Assembly (NCBI GenBank): GCA_013216135.1
Contig: JABSOS010000010.1
Location: 38,618-102,617 of the forward strand
DNA: 64,000 bases
Origin: Candidatus Caenarcanales bacterium
GTDB taxonomy: Bacteria; Cyanobacteriota; Vampirovibrionia; LMEP-6097
Direction of reading: 5' to 3'
In this document: positions 28,609 through 37,140 of the stretch, piece by piece
How the letters are laid out: every line of letters starts with the position of its first letter
Position numbering within the stretch: position 1 is the first letter of the stretch
Position numbers and translations under genes: made by a program
Notes under the pieces: model-generated
Databases searched by the model: none
What the model was told of the DNA's origin: nothing
The model's input: the letters and a program-made list of their open reading frames with translations, nothing else

Positions 28609-29146
28609 CACCTACATAAGGAAGCTCTCTAAACTTCTGAGCAAAATCTAAACCATAACCTACGATAAAGTGATCTTCAATTTCAAAACCAGTGAAATCA
28701 GCATGAACAATCTTAAACTCCTCCAATCTTCTACATGGTTTATCAAATAAAGCTGCAATCTTACAAGACTTAACTTCAACTTGTTGCTCGAAGTAATCTT
28801 TTAAAAACTTAGCTGTTCTTCCAGAGTCAACAATATCCTCAACAACTAAAACATCTTTACCGTGAAGCGCAGGTAAGGATAAATCAACAGCTTTAATCTT
28901 CCCTGAACTTTCAGTGCCATCTTCATAGCTAGATAATTTTATAAACTCTAACTGACATGGAACTTTCAAGTCCCTTACTAAGTCAGCTGTAAAAATAAAT
29001 GAACCTTTTAAAACACCTACTACTATAAGATTATCTAAGTCCTTATAGTATTCAGAAATCTCCCCAGCAAGTTCTTTCACTCTACTAGCAAGAGTTTCCT
29101 CAGAATATAGAACTTTAATTTCTTCTTTTTTCAAAGTCTCAAGCAT
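28592..29146 (-). CDS. hpt: hypoxanthine phosphoribosyltransferase
   Basis: The enzyme salvages hypoxanthine or guanine with PRPP to give IMP or GMP. The PRPP-binding motif LVVEDIVDSGRTAKFL is intact. So are the flexible-loop region (KLSSYEDGTESSGK), the early VVGVLKGSFIF and the closing FIVGYGLDFAQKFRELPYVG. Length is 184 aa. TATAAT lies 11 nt before the ATG. It follows tilS by 54 bp on the same strand, an arrangement common in bacteria. Confidence 0.95.
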   Translation of the reverse strand: MLETLKKEEIKVLYSEETLASRVKELAGEISEYYKDLDNLIVVGVLKGSFIFTADLVRDLKVPCQLEFIKLSSYEDGTESSGKIKAVDLSLPALHGKDVLVVEDIVDSGRTAKFLKDYFEQQVEVKSCKIAALFDKPCRRLEEFKIVHADFTGFEIEDHFIVGYGLDFAQKFRELPYVGVIEIS

Positions 29147-29200
29147 AAGCGAGCTAAATTATAGCAAGTTTATTTTTTAAAAACTTTAGAGAAAGCTATA

Positions 29201-30190
29201 CTAAAACTCACCTTCTAGTTCAAGGTGGATTTTTTTCTGTTTAATAGTAAAGAATTTCCCTTTACTAAAATTAATTCTATGAAAACCACCTTCAGCAATT
29301 GCATCTAAAAATTGATTACAAAAATCCATATTTGAGGTGAAAAATTCAGCAAGTATTTTTCTCTGTAAAACACGGTGAATTTTACGAAATGATTTTAAAT
29401 CAAAAGGTAATTTACCTAAATAAGCTAAAGAAAGCTGATAGTGTGTCTCGATAAAATCCTGCTCCTCAGCAACTATTTTTGACAAACGGTTTACATTATT
29501 TAAAATATTAGGGTTAATTTTTTTGGCTTCAGGTAGAATTTCATGCCTAATACGATTACGAGAATACTCCAAAGAAGAATTACTTGGATCTTCTTTAAAT
29601 TCAAGTTCATTTTGCTCCGCATAGGCAGCAATGTCCTCACGTTCAATACCTAAAAGAGGTCTATGGATTTTTATTTTTTCATTATGCTCTGAATCAGTGA
29701 GGAGTCTTTGCTCGGGTATACCTTGCAAACCATAACTTGAAGTACCACGAAACACTCTAAATAAAACAGTTTCAACTTGATCATCAAGTTGATGTGCTAA
29801 CAATAAATCTTGAATATCTTTCTCATTACATATTTCTGAGAAATATTGATAGCGTCTTTCTCTTGCAGCATTTTCAGTTTTCTCATCTTCTTTAAAGCTA
29901 AAGCGTTGCATATGAAAATTCACACCAAGTTCATGACAATAATCCTTTAGCCACTCAGCAATATCAGCAGAACTACTGTGCCAAGCATGATCACAGTGAA
30001 GAACATGAATTTTAGTTTTAGGGTACAAAGCAGCAAAGGCAGTTAATAAAACCATAGAATCCAAGCCACCTGAACACGCTATAGCAAGCTCCGGCAAAAC
30101 GGAGATATTTACTTTGATAAAGTCCTTTATCGTATTATGAATTTTAGTTTGAACTTCACTCAACTTCTTCTTTAAAATCTGCGTCTGCAT
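29201..30190 (-). CDS. tilS: tRNA(Ile)-lysidine synthase
   Basis: TilS converts C34 of the CAU-anticodon isoleucine tRNA to lysidine, so that it reads AUA. The PP-loop motif SGGLDSMVLL is clear, followed by HVLHCDHAWH, the LLAHQLDDQVETVLFR block and DPSNSSLEYSRNRIRHEILP. The 329 aa comprise the catalytic half and a short C-terminal region, so this is a compact version. It overlaps the 3' end of the secreted NTF2-like gene by 35 bp, implying co-transcription. Confidence 0.95.
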   Translation of the reverse strand: MQTQILKKKLSEVQTKIHNTIKDFIKVNISVLPELAIACSGGLDSMVLLTAFAALYPKTKIHVLHCDHAWHSSSADIAEWLKDYCHELGVNFHMQRFSFKEDEKTENAARERRYQYFSEICNEKDIQDLLLAHQLDDQVETVLFRVFRGTSSYGLQGIPEQRLLTDSEHNEKIKIHRPLLGIEREDIAAYAEQNELEFKEDPSNSSLEYSRNRIRHEILPEAKKINPNILNNVNRLSKIVAEEQDFIETHYQLSLAYLGKLPFDLKSFRKIHRVLQRKILAEFFTSNMDFCNQFLDAIAEGGFHRINFSKGKFFTIKQKKIHLELEGEF

Positions 30191-31079
30191 ACGTCGAACT
30201 TACTTTATCTGCCTGAATAATTGCTTTTTGTTTTTCTAGTACATTTACTCTTTTAGATATAAATAAAAGACCATCGAGCTTAGGATCTACAATACCTTTA
30301 TAGATAAGTGCTGTAGCACTAACAAGCTCATTATAACTACTCGTATTACCTCTAAACAATCTCTCTAGTTTATTACCCGAAATACTTTGGTACTCTTCAT
30401 CAGGTAAAACTGGATCTTCTTCATATCTGATTAGTTCTTTTTCTATTATCGAAGAAACACTAACATCCTCATCAGCAGCAAAGTATAATGTAGCTGAGTA
30501 ATCTTGTCCTTCACGCACTTGCTCAGGAGCACTAAAATAAACATAGTGCTTATCTAACATACTTTTAGCAACACCATAAGTGACTGTTGTTAACTCAAAA
30601 TTAATATCATCAGAATCTATCTTCCAGTCCTTACCATACTTCTTCAAGTACCAGCTTCCCTGCGATAGAGCGTTAATTTTCCCTTTCTCTTTAAAATCTT
30701 CGTTCATTTCTTTAGTTGAACCAATGAAATAATCAACTGTAGTAACAGTAGAGTATTGGTCCTGATTACGGAAAGCACGCTTTCTGTTTAAGATCTGAAT
30801 ATCAGGGTAATTTGACCATAACTTCTCTGTAAGCTTTTTATACTCAGCTTTATTAATACCATCGCCACTAATAAAAGTTTTACTATAGTAACCCATAACT
30901 TCATCGATATCATGAGCATTCCATGCTTCATAAAACTTATCTAAGACCTTGGCTACTGGATGAGTTTTATCCTTAGCTGAATCTTTAGCAAACACACTAG
31001 GTGTAAAAACAGTTATCGAAGCGCAAAAAGTTAACGCAATTAAAAATAAACGAAAGCTATTAAAAAAGTTTATTATCAT
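30156..31079 (-). CDS. secreted NTF2/SnoaL-like protein
   Basis: A signal peptide is evident (FRLFLIALTFCASITVF, cleavage near SVFA-K). The next 130 residues read as a SnoaL/DUF4440-type NTF2 fold: VLDKFYEAWNAHDIDEVMGY, then FRNQDQYSTVTTVDYFIG and WYLKKYGKDWKIDSDD. The C-terminal half is beta-rich and unrecognised. A ligand-binding or scaffold role outside the inner membrane is likely, and the exact role is unknown. Its ATG is separated by only 4 nt from the ATG of the divergent asparaginase gene. CATATT lies 7 nt upstream, within the asparaginase coding sequence. Confidence 0.75.
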   Translation of the reverse strand: MIINFFNSFRLFLIALTFCASITVFTPSVFAKDSAKDKTHPVAKVLDKFYEAWNAHDIDEVMGYYSKTFISGDGINKAEYKKLTEKLWSNYPDIQILNRKRAFRNQDQYSTVTTVDYFIGSTKEMNEDFKEKGKINALSQGSWYLKKYGKDWKIDSDDINFELTTVTYGVAKSMLDKHYVYFSAPEQVREGQDYSATLYFAADEDVSVSSIIEKELIRYEEDPVLPDEEYQSISGNKLERLFRGNTSSYNELVSATALIYKGIVDPKLDGLLFISKRVNVLEKQKAIIQADKVSSTYADADFKEEVE

Positions 31080-31100
31080 CTATATGAATATGATAATAGA
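31069..31100. promoter_or_regulatory. divergent overlapping leaderless promoters
   Basis: TATTAT at 31071-31076 stands 7 nt before the plus-strand ATG (31084). CATATT (complement of 31087-31092) stands 7 nt before the minus-strand ATG (31079). Each -10 box therefore lies inside the other gene's first codons. TATTATCAT and ATGATAATA at the edges form a near-palindrome centred between the two start codons. Confidence 0.55.
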
Positions 31101-31998
31101 TCTTGCAAAAGTATTCAGGAAGGATAAGCTTGAAAGTATACATTATGGTATCGCTTGCCATATAAAAGAGGGCGAAGTCCTTAATTCATGGGGAGATACG
31201 GACTTCAAATGTTTCACGAGGTCTATGATCAAGCCGATTCAAACTAAAGTTTCCTTAAGTATTTTAGAAGAAAATTTAGAGGACGAATTTATAGCGATAG
31301 CTTCAGCCTCGCATACCTGTGAACCTATGCAATTAGAATTTATTCACAAATTAGCTGAAAAATTTGGTTTATTTGAAGGTCAAATTCAAGTAGGACTAGA
31401 AAAAAATAAGAAAGTAGTCCTTGAAAGTCGCTTTGAGCACAATTGTGCTGGTAAACACCTACTCATGCTTGCAGCCGCAAAAAAACAAGGTTTTCATTTA
31501 GACGATTATCTAAAAGCAGATCATCCTATTCAAAAAGCCATAGAAAAAGAACTTATGCACCTACTTGGAAGGAATACAGAATTTGAGAAAGCCATAGATG
31601 GCTGTGGCTTACCAACTTATTACTTAAGTATTAAAGAAATGGCCAATTTATTTTTAGGTATGCTTAAAGATTCTCAATACCAAGATATCTTCAGGTCAAT
31701 GAATGAATATCCAGTAATAGTAGGTGGTGAACATCAAATAGATTCACTTCTTATGTATCATCATCCTGGAAAGTTTGTTGCCAAAGGTGGAGCCGAGGGT
31801 TTAATGATTGTAGTTAACTTAGAGAAAAAAGAAAGCTTAGTGATTAAAATCATAGATGGCTCTCACAGAGCAAAGCCTGTAATAACAAAAGCCTTACTAG
31901 AAAAAATAGGCTGGATAGAAAAAGATAGCTTTGAAATTGATACTCATATCTACAATAGTCATGGTGATGCAGTCGGAGAAATTAAGGCAAGTATATAG
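31084..31998 (+). CDS. L-asparaginase II family (PF06089-type) protein
   Basis: The chain matches the Rhizobium-type asparaginase family: WGDTDFKCFTRSMIKPIQ, the central ASASHTCEPMQLEFIHKL, HNCAGKHLLMLAAAKKQG and IDGCGLPTYYLSI. The family hydrolyses asparagine or related amides in the cytosol. At 304 aa it is near normal length and keeps the Ser, Lys and Cys positions I associate with the family. TATTAT lies exactly 7 nt before the ATG. It heads a likely run with the HIT gene 12 bp downstream. Confidence 0.85.
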   Translation: MNMIIDLAKVFRKDKLESIHYGIACHIKEGEVLNSWGDTDFKCFTRSMIKPIQTKVSLSILEENLEDEFIAIASASHTCEPMQLEFIHKLAEKFGLFEGQIQVGLEKNKKVVLESRFEHNCAGKHLLMLAAAKKQGFHLDDYLKADHPIQKAIEKELMHLLGRNTEFEKAIDGCGLPTYYLSIKEMANLFLGMLKDSQYQDIFRSMNEYPVIVGGEHQIDSLLMYHHPGKFVAKGGAEGLMIVVNLEKKESLVIKIIDGSHRAKPVITKALLEKIGWIEKDSFEIDTHIYNSHGDAVGEIKASI

Positions 31999-32010
31999 TA
32001 AGCTAAAGAT

Positions 32011-32361
32011 ATGTTCGATGAGAATTGCTTATTTTGCAAAATAATTAAAGGTGAAATCCCTTCAGAGAAAGTATTTGAAGACGATAAAATTTACGCCTTT
32101 AAAGATATAAACCCAGCTGCTCCGCAGCATATTTTAATCATCCCCAAGATTCATATTGAGTCTTTAGATATGATGGAAGATCAGCATAAAGGATTATTTG
32201 GAGAGATAATGTTCAGGGCTTCTCAGCTGGCAAAAGAACTTGGTTTTAATAAAGAGGGTTATAGAGTAGTCGCAAATACTAATGATTTCGGTGGTCAAAC
32301 CGTTCATCATTTCCATCTACATTTGATTGGTGGCAGAAAGCTTACTTGGCCTCCAGGTTGA
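32011..32361 (+). CDS. HIT-family (HINT-like) nucleotide hydrolase
   Basis: The histidine-triad motif HHFHLHLIGG is complete near the C-terminus. The N-terminal CLFCKIIKGEIPSEKVFEDD and the HILIIPKIHIESL block place it with the HINT branch, which hydrolyses AMP-amino or AMP-lysyl compounds. The chain has 116 aa. A zinc-like Cys pair is visible at the start, as in many bacterial HINTs. It follows the asparaginase by 12 bp, suggesting one mRNA. Confidence 0.93.
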   Translation: MFDENCLFCKIIKGEIPSEKVFEDDKIYAFKDINPAAPQHILIIPKIHIESLDMMEDQHKGLFGEIMFRASQLAKELGFNKEGYRVVANTNDFGGQTVHHFHLHLIGGRKLTWPPG

Positions 32362-32435
32362 ACTTCAGATATTCACTTATCAAAACTCATCTTTCTAAAA
32401 CACTAAAGTTCTAAAGATTTGCTATATTAGTTTTT

Positions 32436-33374
32436 ATGCCAATAAACAACGAAGTTACTACTGTAGGAATAGACCTAGGCGGAACTAAAATAGCAGCTGC
32501 CCCTGTTCAAGGCACAACTTTAATAAGTTCAGAAATTAGAAAAGAACCTACACCTCAAGCTAATAACTCAGAAGAGATCTTAGATCTTATGGCGAAGATG
32601 GTTGATGAAATATCTGAAACTAACGAAGTAGCAGCTGTAGGTATCTCAACAGCAGGAATGGTTAACGATAAAGGTGAGATGATCGGATCTTGCGGTAACA
32701 TTCCGTCTTGGAAAGGTACTAAAGTAAAAAAAGAACTTGAAGCTAAATTAAAAATTCCTGTTTTCGTAGAGAATGATGCTAATTGTGCTGCCTATGGTGA
32801 ATACATGGCTGGCTCAGGAAAAGACTATAAAAGTATGATCATGGTTACCTTAGGAACCGGAATCGGTGGTGGAATCATCTTCAACGATCAGATTTGGAGA
32901 GGAGCTCACTTCGGTGGTGGTGAAATCGGTCACTTAAAACTTCATAGTAATAAAACTAGAAGATGTACATGCGGAGCATGGGATTGTTGGGAAGCTTATG
33001 CTTCAGGTACTGGTTTAAATAATACAGCTAGGACTTTCATGGCAAACCCAAACATTGACAACTATAAATTAATGGAAATGTATAACCATGGTGATACTGA
33101 TGCTATCGAAGTAATTTCAGTTTGGCACGATCATGTCGCTCAAGGAATCGCAACTTTAACTAATAGCCTTGACCCTGAAGCATTTGTTATCGGTGGTGGT
33201 TTAGCTCAGTTCATTAACTACCCTAAGCTTAATAAGAAGGTAAAAGATAAAGTTGTAGATGCTTTAAAACCTTTCGTTAATATCATTGAAGGTAAATTAG
33301 AAAATGATTCTGGAATGATTGGTGCTGCTTGTCTTGCGAATGTTGAGCTTGCAAGTCAGCGAGTTGCTGTTTAA
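32436..33374 (+). CDS. ROK-family sugar kinase (glucokinase-like)
   Basis: The ATP-binding GIDLGGTKIAAAPV opens the protein, and VTLGTGIGGGIIFNDQIWRG, the EIGHLKLH active-site segment and the zinc motif CTCGAWDCWE follow. This is the ROK signature. There is no N-terminal helix-turn-helix, so it is a kinase rather than a repressor. Glucose or N-acetylated hexose is the likely substrate. TATATT (32423-32428) lies exactly 7 nt before the ATG, predicting a leaderless mRNA. The stop overlaps the convergent 33371 gene by 4 bp. Confidence 0.93.
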   Translation: MPINNEVTTVGIDLGGTKIAAAPVQGTTLISSEIRKEPTPQANNSEEILDLMAKMVDEISETNEVAAVGISTAGMVNDKGEMIGSCGNIPSWKGTKVKKELEAKLKIPVFVENDANCAAYGEYMAGSGKDYKSMIMVTLGTGIGGGIIFNDQIWRGAHFGGGEIGHLKLHSNKTRRCTCGAWDCWEAYASGTGLNNTARTFMANPNIDNYKLMEMYNHGDTDAIEVISVWHDHVAQGIATLTNSLDPEAFVIGGGLAQFINYPKLNKKVKDKVVDALKPFVNIIEGKLENDSGMIGAACLANVELASQRVAV

Positions 33375-35233
33375 ACCTTTATTAATCTAGATGAAGTATC
33401 AACCAAATCATCTGGAAGATTGTTTCTTAATTCTGTCATTGCTTTATTTCTAAAGCTATTGTCTGATATTTTTCTAAAGATAGAGAAGATTGCCCCTGTT
33501 CCAGGGATTGAGAATTTATCTAATTTCCCTTGAACATCATCTACTTTACTCTTCCACCACTGGATATCATTTAAACTCTTAACGACGCCACCGAATTCAA
33601 CATGCATTTTACCAATGCCTCGCTTCACAGTATTTAAAAGCAATTGCTCAGCTGCAATACCAACAGCTTTCAACTTCAAGCTATCTTCAAGTGATTTCAG
33701 ATCTTGTTCACTAATATCTTCGTCTTTTCTAACTTTATGGAATAATCCAAGTGATCTAATAGTCACCATACTAATAGCAGGTAAATCTAAGACAATATTC
33801 ATTGCTCTTTGAGCAAGTCTAACAAAGCCATTTCCGAGATCTCGAACCCCTTCACCTCTGTTATCTCCCAGATATGAAATACTTCTAAATATCTTAGAAA
33901 TAGCTTGAAGTTTTCTATCATCTTTTTCTTCTCTTTCTTTAGAGTTGAATTTCGTTCCAGATAAAAAGCCAAGGGCTTTATCCATAAAACCATCAACCTT
34001 ATCTTTCATTTCAGGGCTAAGATCAAGGAAACTAGTGAGTTTATGTAATTTCTCAGTCAGAACAAATTTTTCTTCATAGATTTCATGTTTTTCTTCTTCT
34101 AATTCTCTTTCTTCATCTGTCGCAATTGATTCTTTCACAGCAACAGCTACACCGCCAGTATTAAGAGATTCTTCTCGCCTATCTTCACTGATATATTCTC
34201 CTGAGTTTGTATTATCAATATTAAGTTCTTCTTCTCGGGTTGCACTAACACCTTTCTCGGTAAGCTTATCAACAAAGCTATTCCAATTATCTTTAAAGCG
34301 CATAGCATTAATGACACTACCACCAAGACCATTTACTAACTGAGAAAGATTACCCTTAGTGTTACCAAAGTAACTATTCAAATCAGTAATTGATCGTGCA
34401 AAAGGTAAAAACTTAAGCCCAGTTTCAGCAATATCATTTGCCATGTGGCTTAGTTCATGATTAGGATGTGGGTTATGCTCTGGGTCAGCATTCTCAATCA
34501 TATCTATAGCCAAAGCAATAAACTTAAAGCTGGCAAAAAATTTCATAGTGCTGTCAAGAACTAACCTTAAAGGCTTAGTAACAGCAGTAACTGCTGTACC
34601 AATTGGTCCTTTATTTAACCGTTCATAGCGATTGTGTGCAGAATTCAACAGGAATGCTGGAATAGCATCATACATCAACTGCATCTGATTATTACTAATT
34701 TTGTTATCGAATTTTTTCGCGGCTTGGTTAGAGGGTAAATTAAATAATTTTTGAAAAGGCTTTTCAAATGCAGAGAGAGACTCTGTTTCTTCTTGAAGCC
34801 TTTTATGGTGTGCTCCAAAGAAATTTTTTGCAAGTCCTATAAACAAACCTAAATTCAGAAGAGCTTTGGGAATATTATCAGAGCTCTTATGGTATTTTTT
34901 ATATTTTTCAATTGCAGCCTTTAATTCTTCGGTATTAACATTACCGTCTTTATCCATGATGTCATCCACAGAAAGGGTGTACCTTCTGTCTTCTTTGACA
35001 TTATTAACCTTATCTTTTTCATCAGGAATACCATCACCATCAGAGTCAACAGCCTTTGAAAGCTGTTTCAAATCTCCACCTGTAGGAACAACTTTATTTG
35101 CAGCTCCTGCTTCTGGTTCTGGGTTTAGGTTTGGTAAAGAGTCTGGTACAGCTTCATCTGGACGTGGCAAATCAGGAGCAGGCTGAGCAGCTTGCTGAGC
35201 TGGATTCATAAGATTTACTGGGTTATTTGCCAT
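33371..35233 (-). CDS. large hypothetical protein with EF-hand-like calcium motifs (620 aa)
   Basis: Residues 1-50 are Pro/Ala/Asn-rich and probably disordered. DSDGDGIPDEKD (about 63-74) is a thrombospondin-type-3/EF-hand-like loop. DIMDKDGNVNTEELKAAIEK shortly after resembles a second EF-hand with one residue less in the loop. The remaining 500 residues are long helices with several hydrophobic patches (FKFIALAIDMIE; LRLVLDSTMKFFASF) and an HPNHELSHM segment. No signal peptide is seen. TAAAAC lies 8 nt before the ATG. Calcium binding is inferred from the two loops only, and the overall function is unknown. Confidence 0.6.
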   Translation of the reverse strand: MANNPVNLMNPAQQAAQPAPDLPRPDEAVPDSLPNLNPEPEAGAANKVVPTGGDLKQLSKAVDSDGDGIPDEKDKVNNVKEDRRYTLSVDDIMDKDGNVNTEELKAAIEKYKKYHKSSDNIPKALLNLGLFIGLAKNFFGAHHKRLQEETESLSAFEKPFQKLFNLPSNQAAKKFDNKISNNQMQLMYDAIPAFLLNSAHNRYERLNKGPIGTAVTAVTKPLRLVLDSTMKFFASFKFIALAIDMIENADPEHNPHPNHELSHMANDIAETGLKFLPFARSITDLNSYFGNTKGNLSQLVNGLGGSVINAMRFKDNWNSFVDKLTEKGVSATREEELNIDNTNSGEYISEDRREESLNTGGVAVAVKESIATDEERELEEEKHEIYEEKFVLTEKLHKLTSFLDLSPEMKDKVDGFMDKALGFLSGTKFNSKEREEKDDRKLQAISKIFRSISYLGDNRGEGVRDLGNGFVRLAQRAMNIVLDLPAISMVTIRSLGLFHKVRKDEDISEQDLKSLEDSLKLKAVGIAAEQLLLNTVKRGIGKMHVEFGGVVKSLNDIQWWKSKVDDVQGKLDKFSIPGTGAIFSIFRKISDNSFRNKAMTELRNNLPDDLVDTSSRLIKV

Positions 35234-35368
35234 TGACTAATGTTTTATCGATTTGCTATGATAAAAACATCTCGTATCACACATTATTATAGCAATTGTA
35301 TTTACTTATTGCAAATCTAAAATAGCCAAGCTAGGTAAGGACTTTGAAGATCCCCCTTAGGAAAATCT

Positions 35369-36085
35369 TTAATTTAGTGCAGCCGCAGTGAAACCAGACA
35401 CTAAACCTAGTGTTGCTGCCTGCATAATGAAGCCTAGCCCCTTTAAAACGGTTCTATAGTTGCTTCTTCTGACATAAATAATGTCACCTTCATGAACAAT
35501 ATATTTTTCTTGCCCGACACCAGAGCCCTTAGCGTAAGCATGATAAACATCATTTCTAAAATCGACGATAAAATCTTGTCTAGTCCCGTCTTTTCTTTGA
35601 CGAATAACCTTAACTTCTGACTGATCACCCAAAAAGCTGAAACCACCAGCTGCTCCGATCATGTCGTAAACAGTAGAATCTTGAACAGGGTAGTAACCTG
35701 GGTTACGAACATGACCGATAACAGGTATTTTGATCTCTGGGTGGAAAATAACCGTGTCACACTTGTCGATTTTATCCTTAATAGGCTCAGGTTTTAAGGT
35801 GTTAATACTGAAATTAAACTCAGATACTGTCAAACCACGGATCGGAGTTTCCCCCCAGTAAGGAATAGTGATACTCCCATTAGGTAAAACCGGTATTCTG
35901 TCAAAACCTAGAACTTTTGCACCATCTTTATGACAAAAAAGAGAGATACTGTCACTTTTTTGAACACGATACTCAAGACCACCATAAAGCTCAAGGGGAA
36001 CATGAGTAGCAAAAACAGGCTTAACTATCATAATTAAACTTAGAAAAACCAGAAATAAGTTTATGTTAAGCTTGTATTTACTCAT
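35369..36085 (-). CDS. polysaccharide export protein (Wza-type, SLBB domain)
   Basis: A signal peptide (KLNINLFLVFLSLIMIVKPV, cleavage near VFA-T) precedes a Poly_export domain (LEYRVQKSDSISLFCHKDG; LPNGSITIPYWGETPIRGLT) and an SLBB-like segment (IPVIGHVRNPGYYPV; ATGGF-type IGAAGGF). A hydrophobic C-terminal tail follows. Such proteins form or gate the outer-membrane exit for capsule or exopolysaccharide, implying a diderm envelope. A GTG at 36097 touches the TATAAT box, so the ATG at 36083-36085 is the better start, with a leader of about 5 nt. It is divergent from ldpA, and their -10 boxes overlap. Confidence 0.9.
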   Translation of the reverse strand: MSKYKLNINLFLVFLSLIMIVKPVFATHVPLELYGGLEYRVQKSDSISLFCHKDGAKVLGFDRIPVLPNGSITIPYWGETPIRGLTVSEFNFSINTLKPEPIKDKIDKCDTVIFHPEIKIPVIGHVRNPGYYPVQDSTVYDMIGAAGGFSFLGDQSEVKVIRQRKDGTRQDFIVDFRNDVYHAYAKGSGVGQEKYIVHEGDIIYVRRSNYRTVLKGLGFIMQAATLGLVSGFTAAALN

Positions 36086-36097
36086 ACCTACATCCAC

Positions 36098-36105
36098 ATT
36101 ATATT
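36098..36105. promoter_or_regulatory. overlapping divergent -10 boxes of the export gene and ldpA
   Basis: On the plus strand TATATT (36100-36105) stands exactly 7 nt before the ldpA ATG. On the minus strand TATAAT (complement of 36098-36103) serves the export gene. The two boxes share 4 bp, so the two genes cannot easily fire at the same moment. Confidence 0.5.
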
Positions 36106-36112
36106 TAGTTTC

Positions 36113-37111
36113 ATGAAATTACTCAAGCAAGAAAGTGCTATACAGTCGTTAAAAGATAATAAATACCACAAATTAATCATAGGGGCATCCCTAAAGGATC
36201 TTGAGTCCATCGAATTTTACGCTTACTGCTTCACCCATGCTGGAGCTGATGTTATAGACATCTCAGCCTTTGCACACTCAGTTATTGCAGCAAAAAAAGG
36301 AATAGAAAAAGCCCTTACAGAAAATCCTAAGCTTAATAAACCAGAAATTATGCTGAGTGTGAATATTTCACAAGATCCACATTTTCGTATCGTTAAATTA
36401 GATAAAGAATCTTGCACCGAGTGTGAAGTTTGCATTCCAGCTTGCCCATCAGAAGCATTCTTTCTTTCTCCTGAGTTCACTTACAATCCAGACCTTTGCT
36501 TTGGCTGCTCGAATTGTCTAGATTACTGTCCAGTGGATGCTTTAAGCTTTGAAAACTGGAACCCTTATAACCCTGATGAGTTAAACCGCTTACTAAAAAT
36601 GGGAGCAAGGTCATTTGAAATTCATTTATCAAAAGACTTTGAAGCTTTTAGGGAATTTTATCGTGCGGTTAATTTAGAGAATGTTTTAATCGAATCATTT
36701 TCGATTGGCTCAGAGCTTTTAAGTAAAGAAGAATTAATCCAGGCAAAAGAGATAATTTTAGAAGAAGTCTATCAGCGTCCTGGAGCTGAAGAGAGGATAG
36801 TCATAATCCAGACAGACGGCATCCCACAATCTGGAGCAAGGATTAAAAATCAAGAAAAAGATCTAAAAGCCATTGAAAACGCTAAAATATTAATTGATTC
36901 TTTTGACGGAGAAATTCCAAATAATTTATTCATTCAAATAGCAGGTGGAATTAACGATGAAAGTTTATCTAAAGCTCATAGATTAAGAGTCCCGGTAAAT
37001 GGGGTCGCGATAGGTTCATGGATCAGAAATAAAATAATAGACCTTGATCCTGATACCGCAAAAGACTTATCAAAGGAAATACTAAAAAAATCTAAGCATC
37101 AAGCTTGTTAA
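36113..37111 (+). CDS. ldpA: LdpA-family double 4Fe-4S protein
   Basis: The opening KYHKLIIGASLKDLESIEFY, then AGADVIDISAF and the IMLSVNISQDPHFRIVKLD line follow the cyanobacterial LdpA pattern as I know it. Two bacterial ferredoxin clusters follow: CTECEVCIPACP (about 101-112) and CFGCSNCLDYCP (about 129-140). The C-terminal half reads as a TIM-barrel-like region (IAGGINDESLSKAHRLRVPV). In photosynthetic cyanobacteria LdpA senses redox state and feeds the circadian clock. Its job in a lineage without photosynthesis is unknown. It is followed by the Ycf45-like ATPase after 29 bp. Confidence 0.88.
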   Translation: MKLLKQESAIQSLKDNKYHKLIIGASLKDLESIEFYAYCFTHAGADVIDISAFAHSVIAAKKGIEKALTENPKLNKPEIMLSVNISQDPHFRIVKLDKESCTECEVCIPACPSEAFFLSPEFTYNPDLCFGCSNCLDYCPVDALSFENWNPYNPDELNRLLKMGARSFEIHLSKDFEAFREFYRAVNLENVLIESFSIGSELLSKEELIQAKEIILEEVYQRPGAEERIVIIQTDGIPQSGARIKNQEKDLKAIENAKILIDSFDGEIPNNLFIQIAGGINDESLSKAHRLRVPVNGVAIGSWIRNKIIDLDPDTAKDLSKEILKKSKHQAC

Positions 37112-37140
37112 ATTTTACAAATCGAGGGTAAAGGAATACA

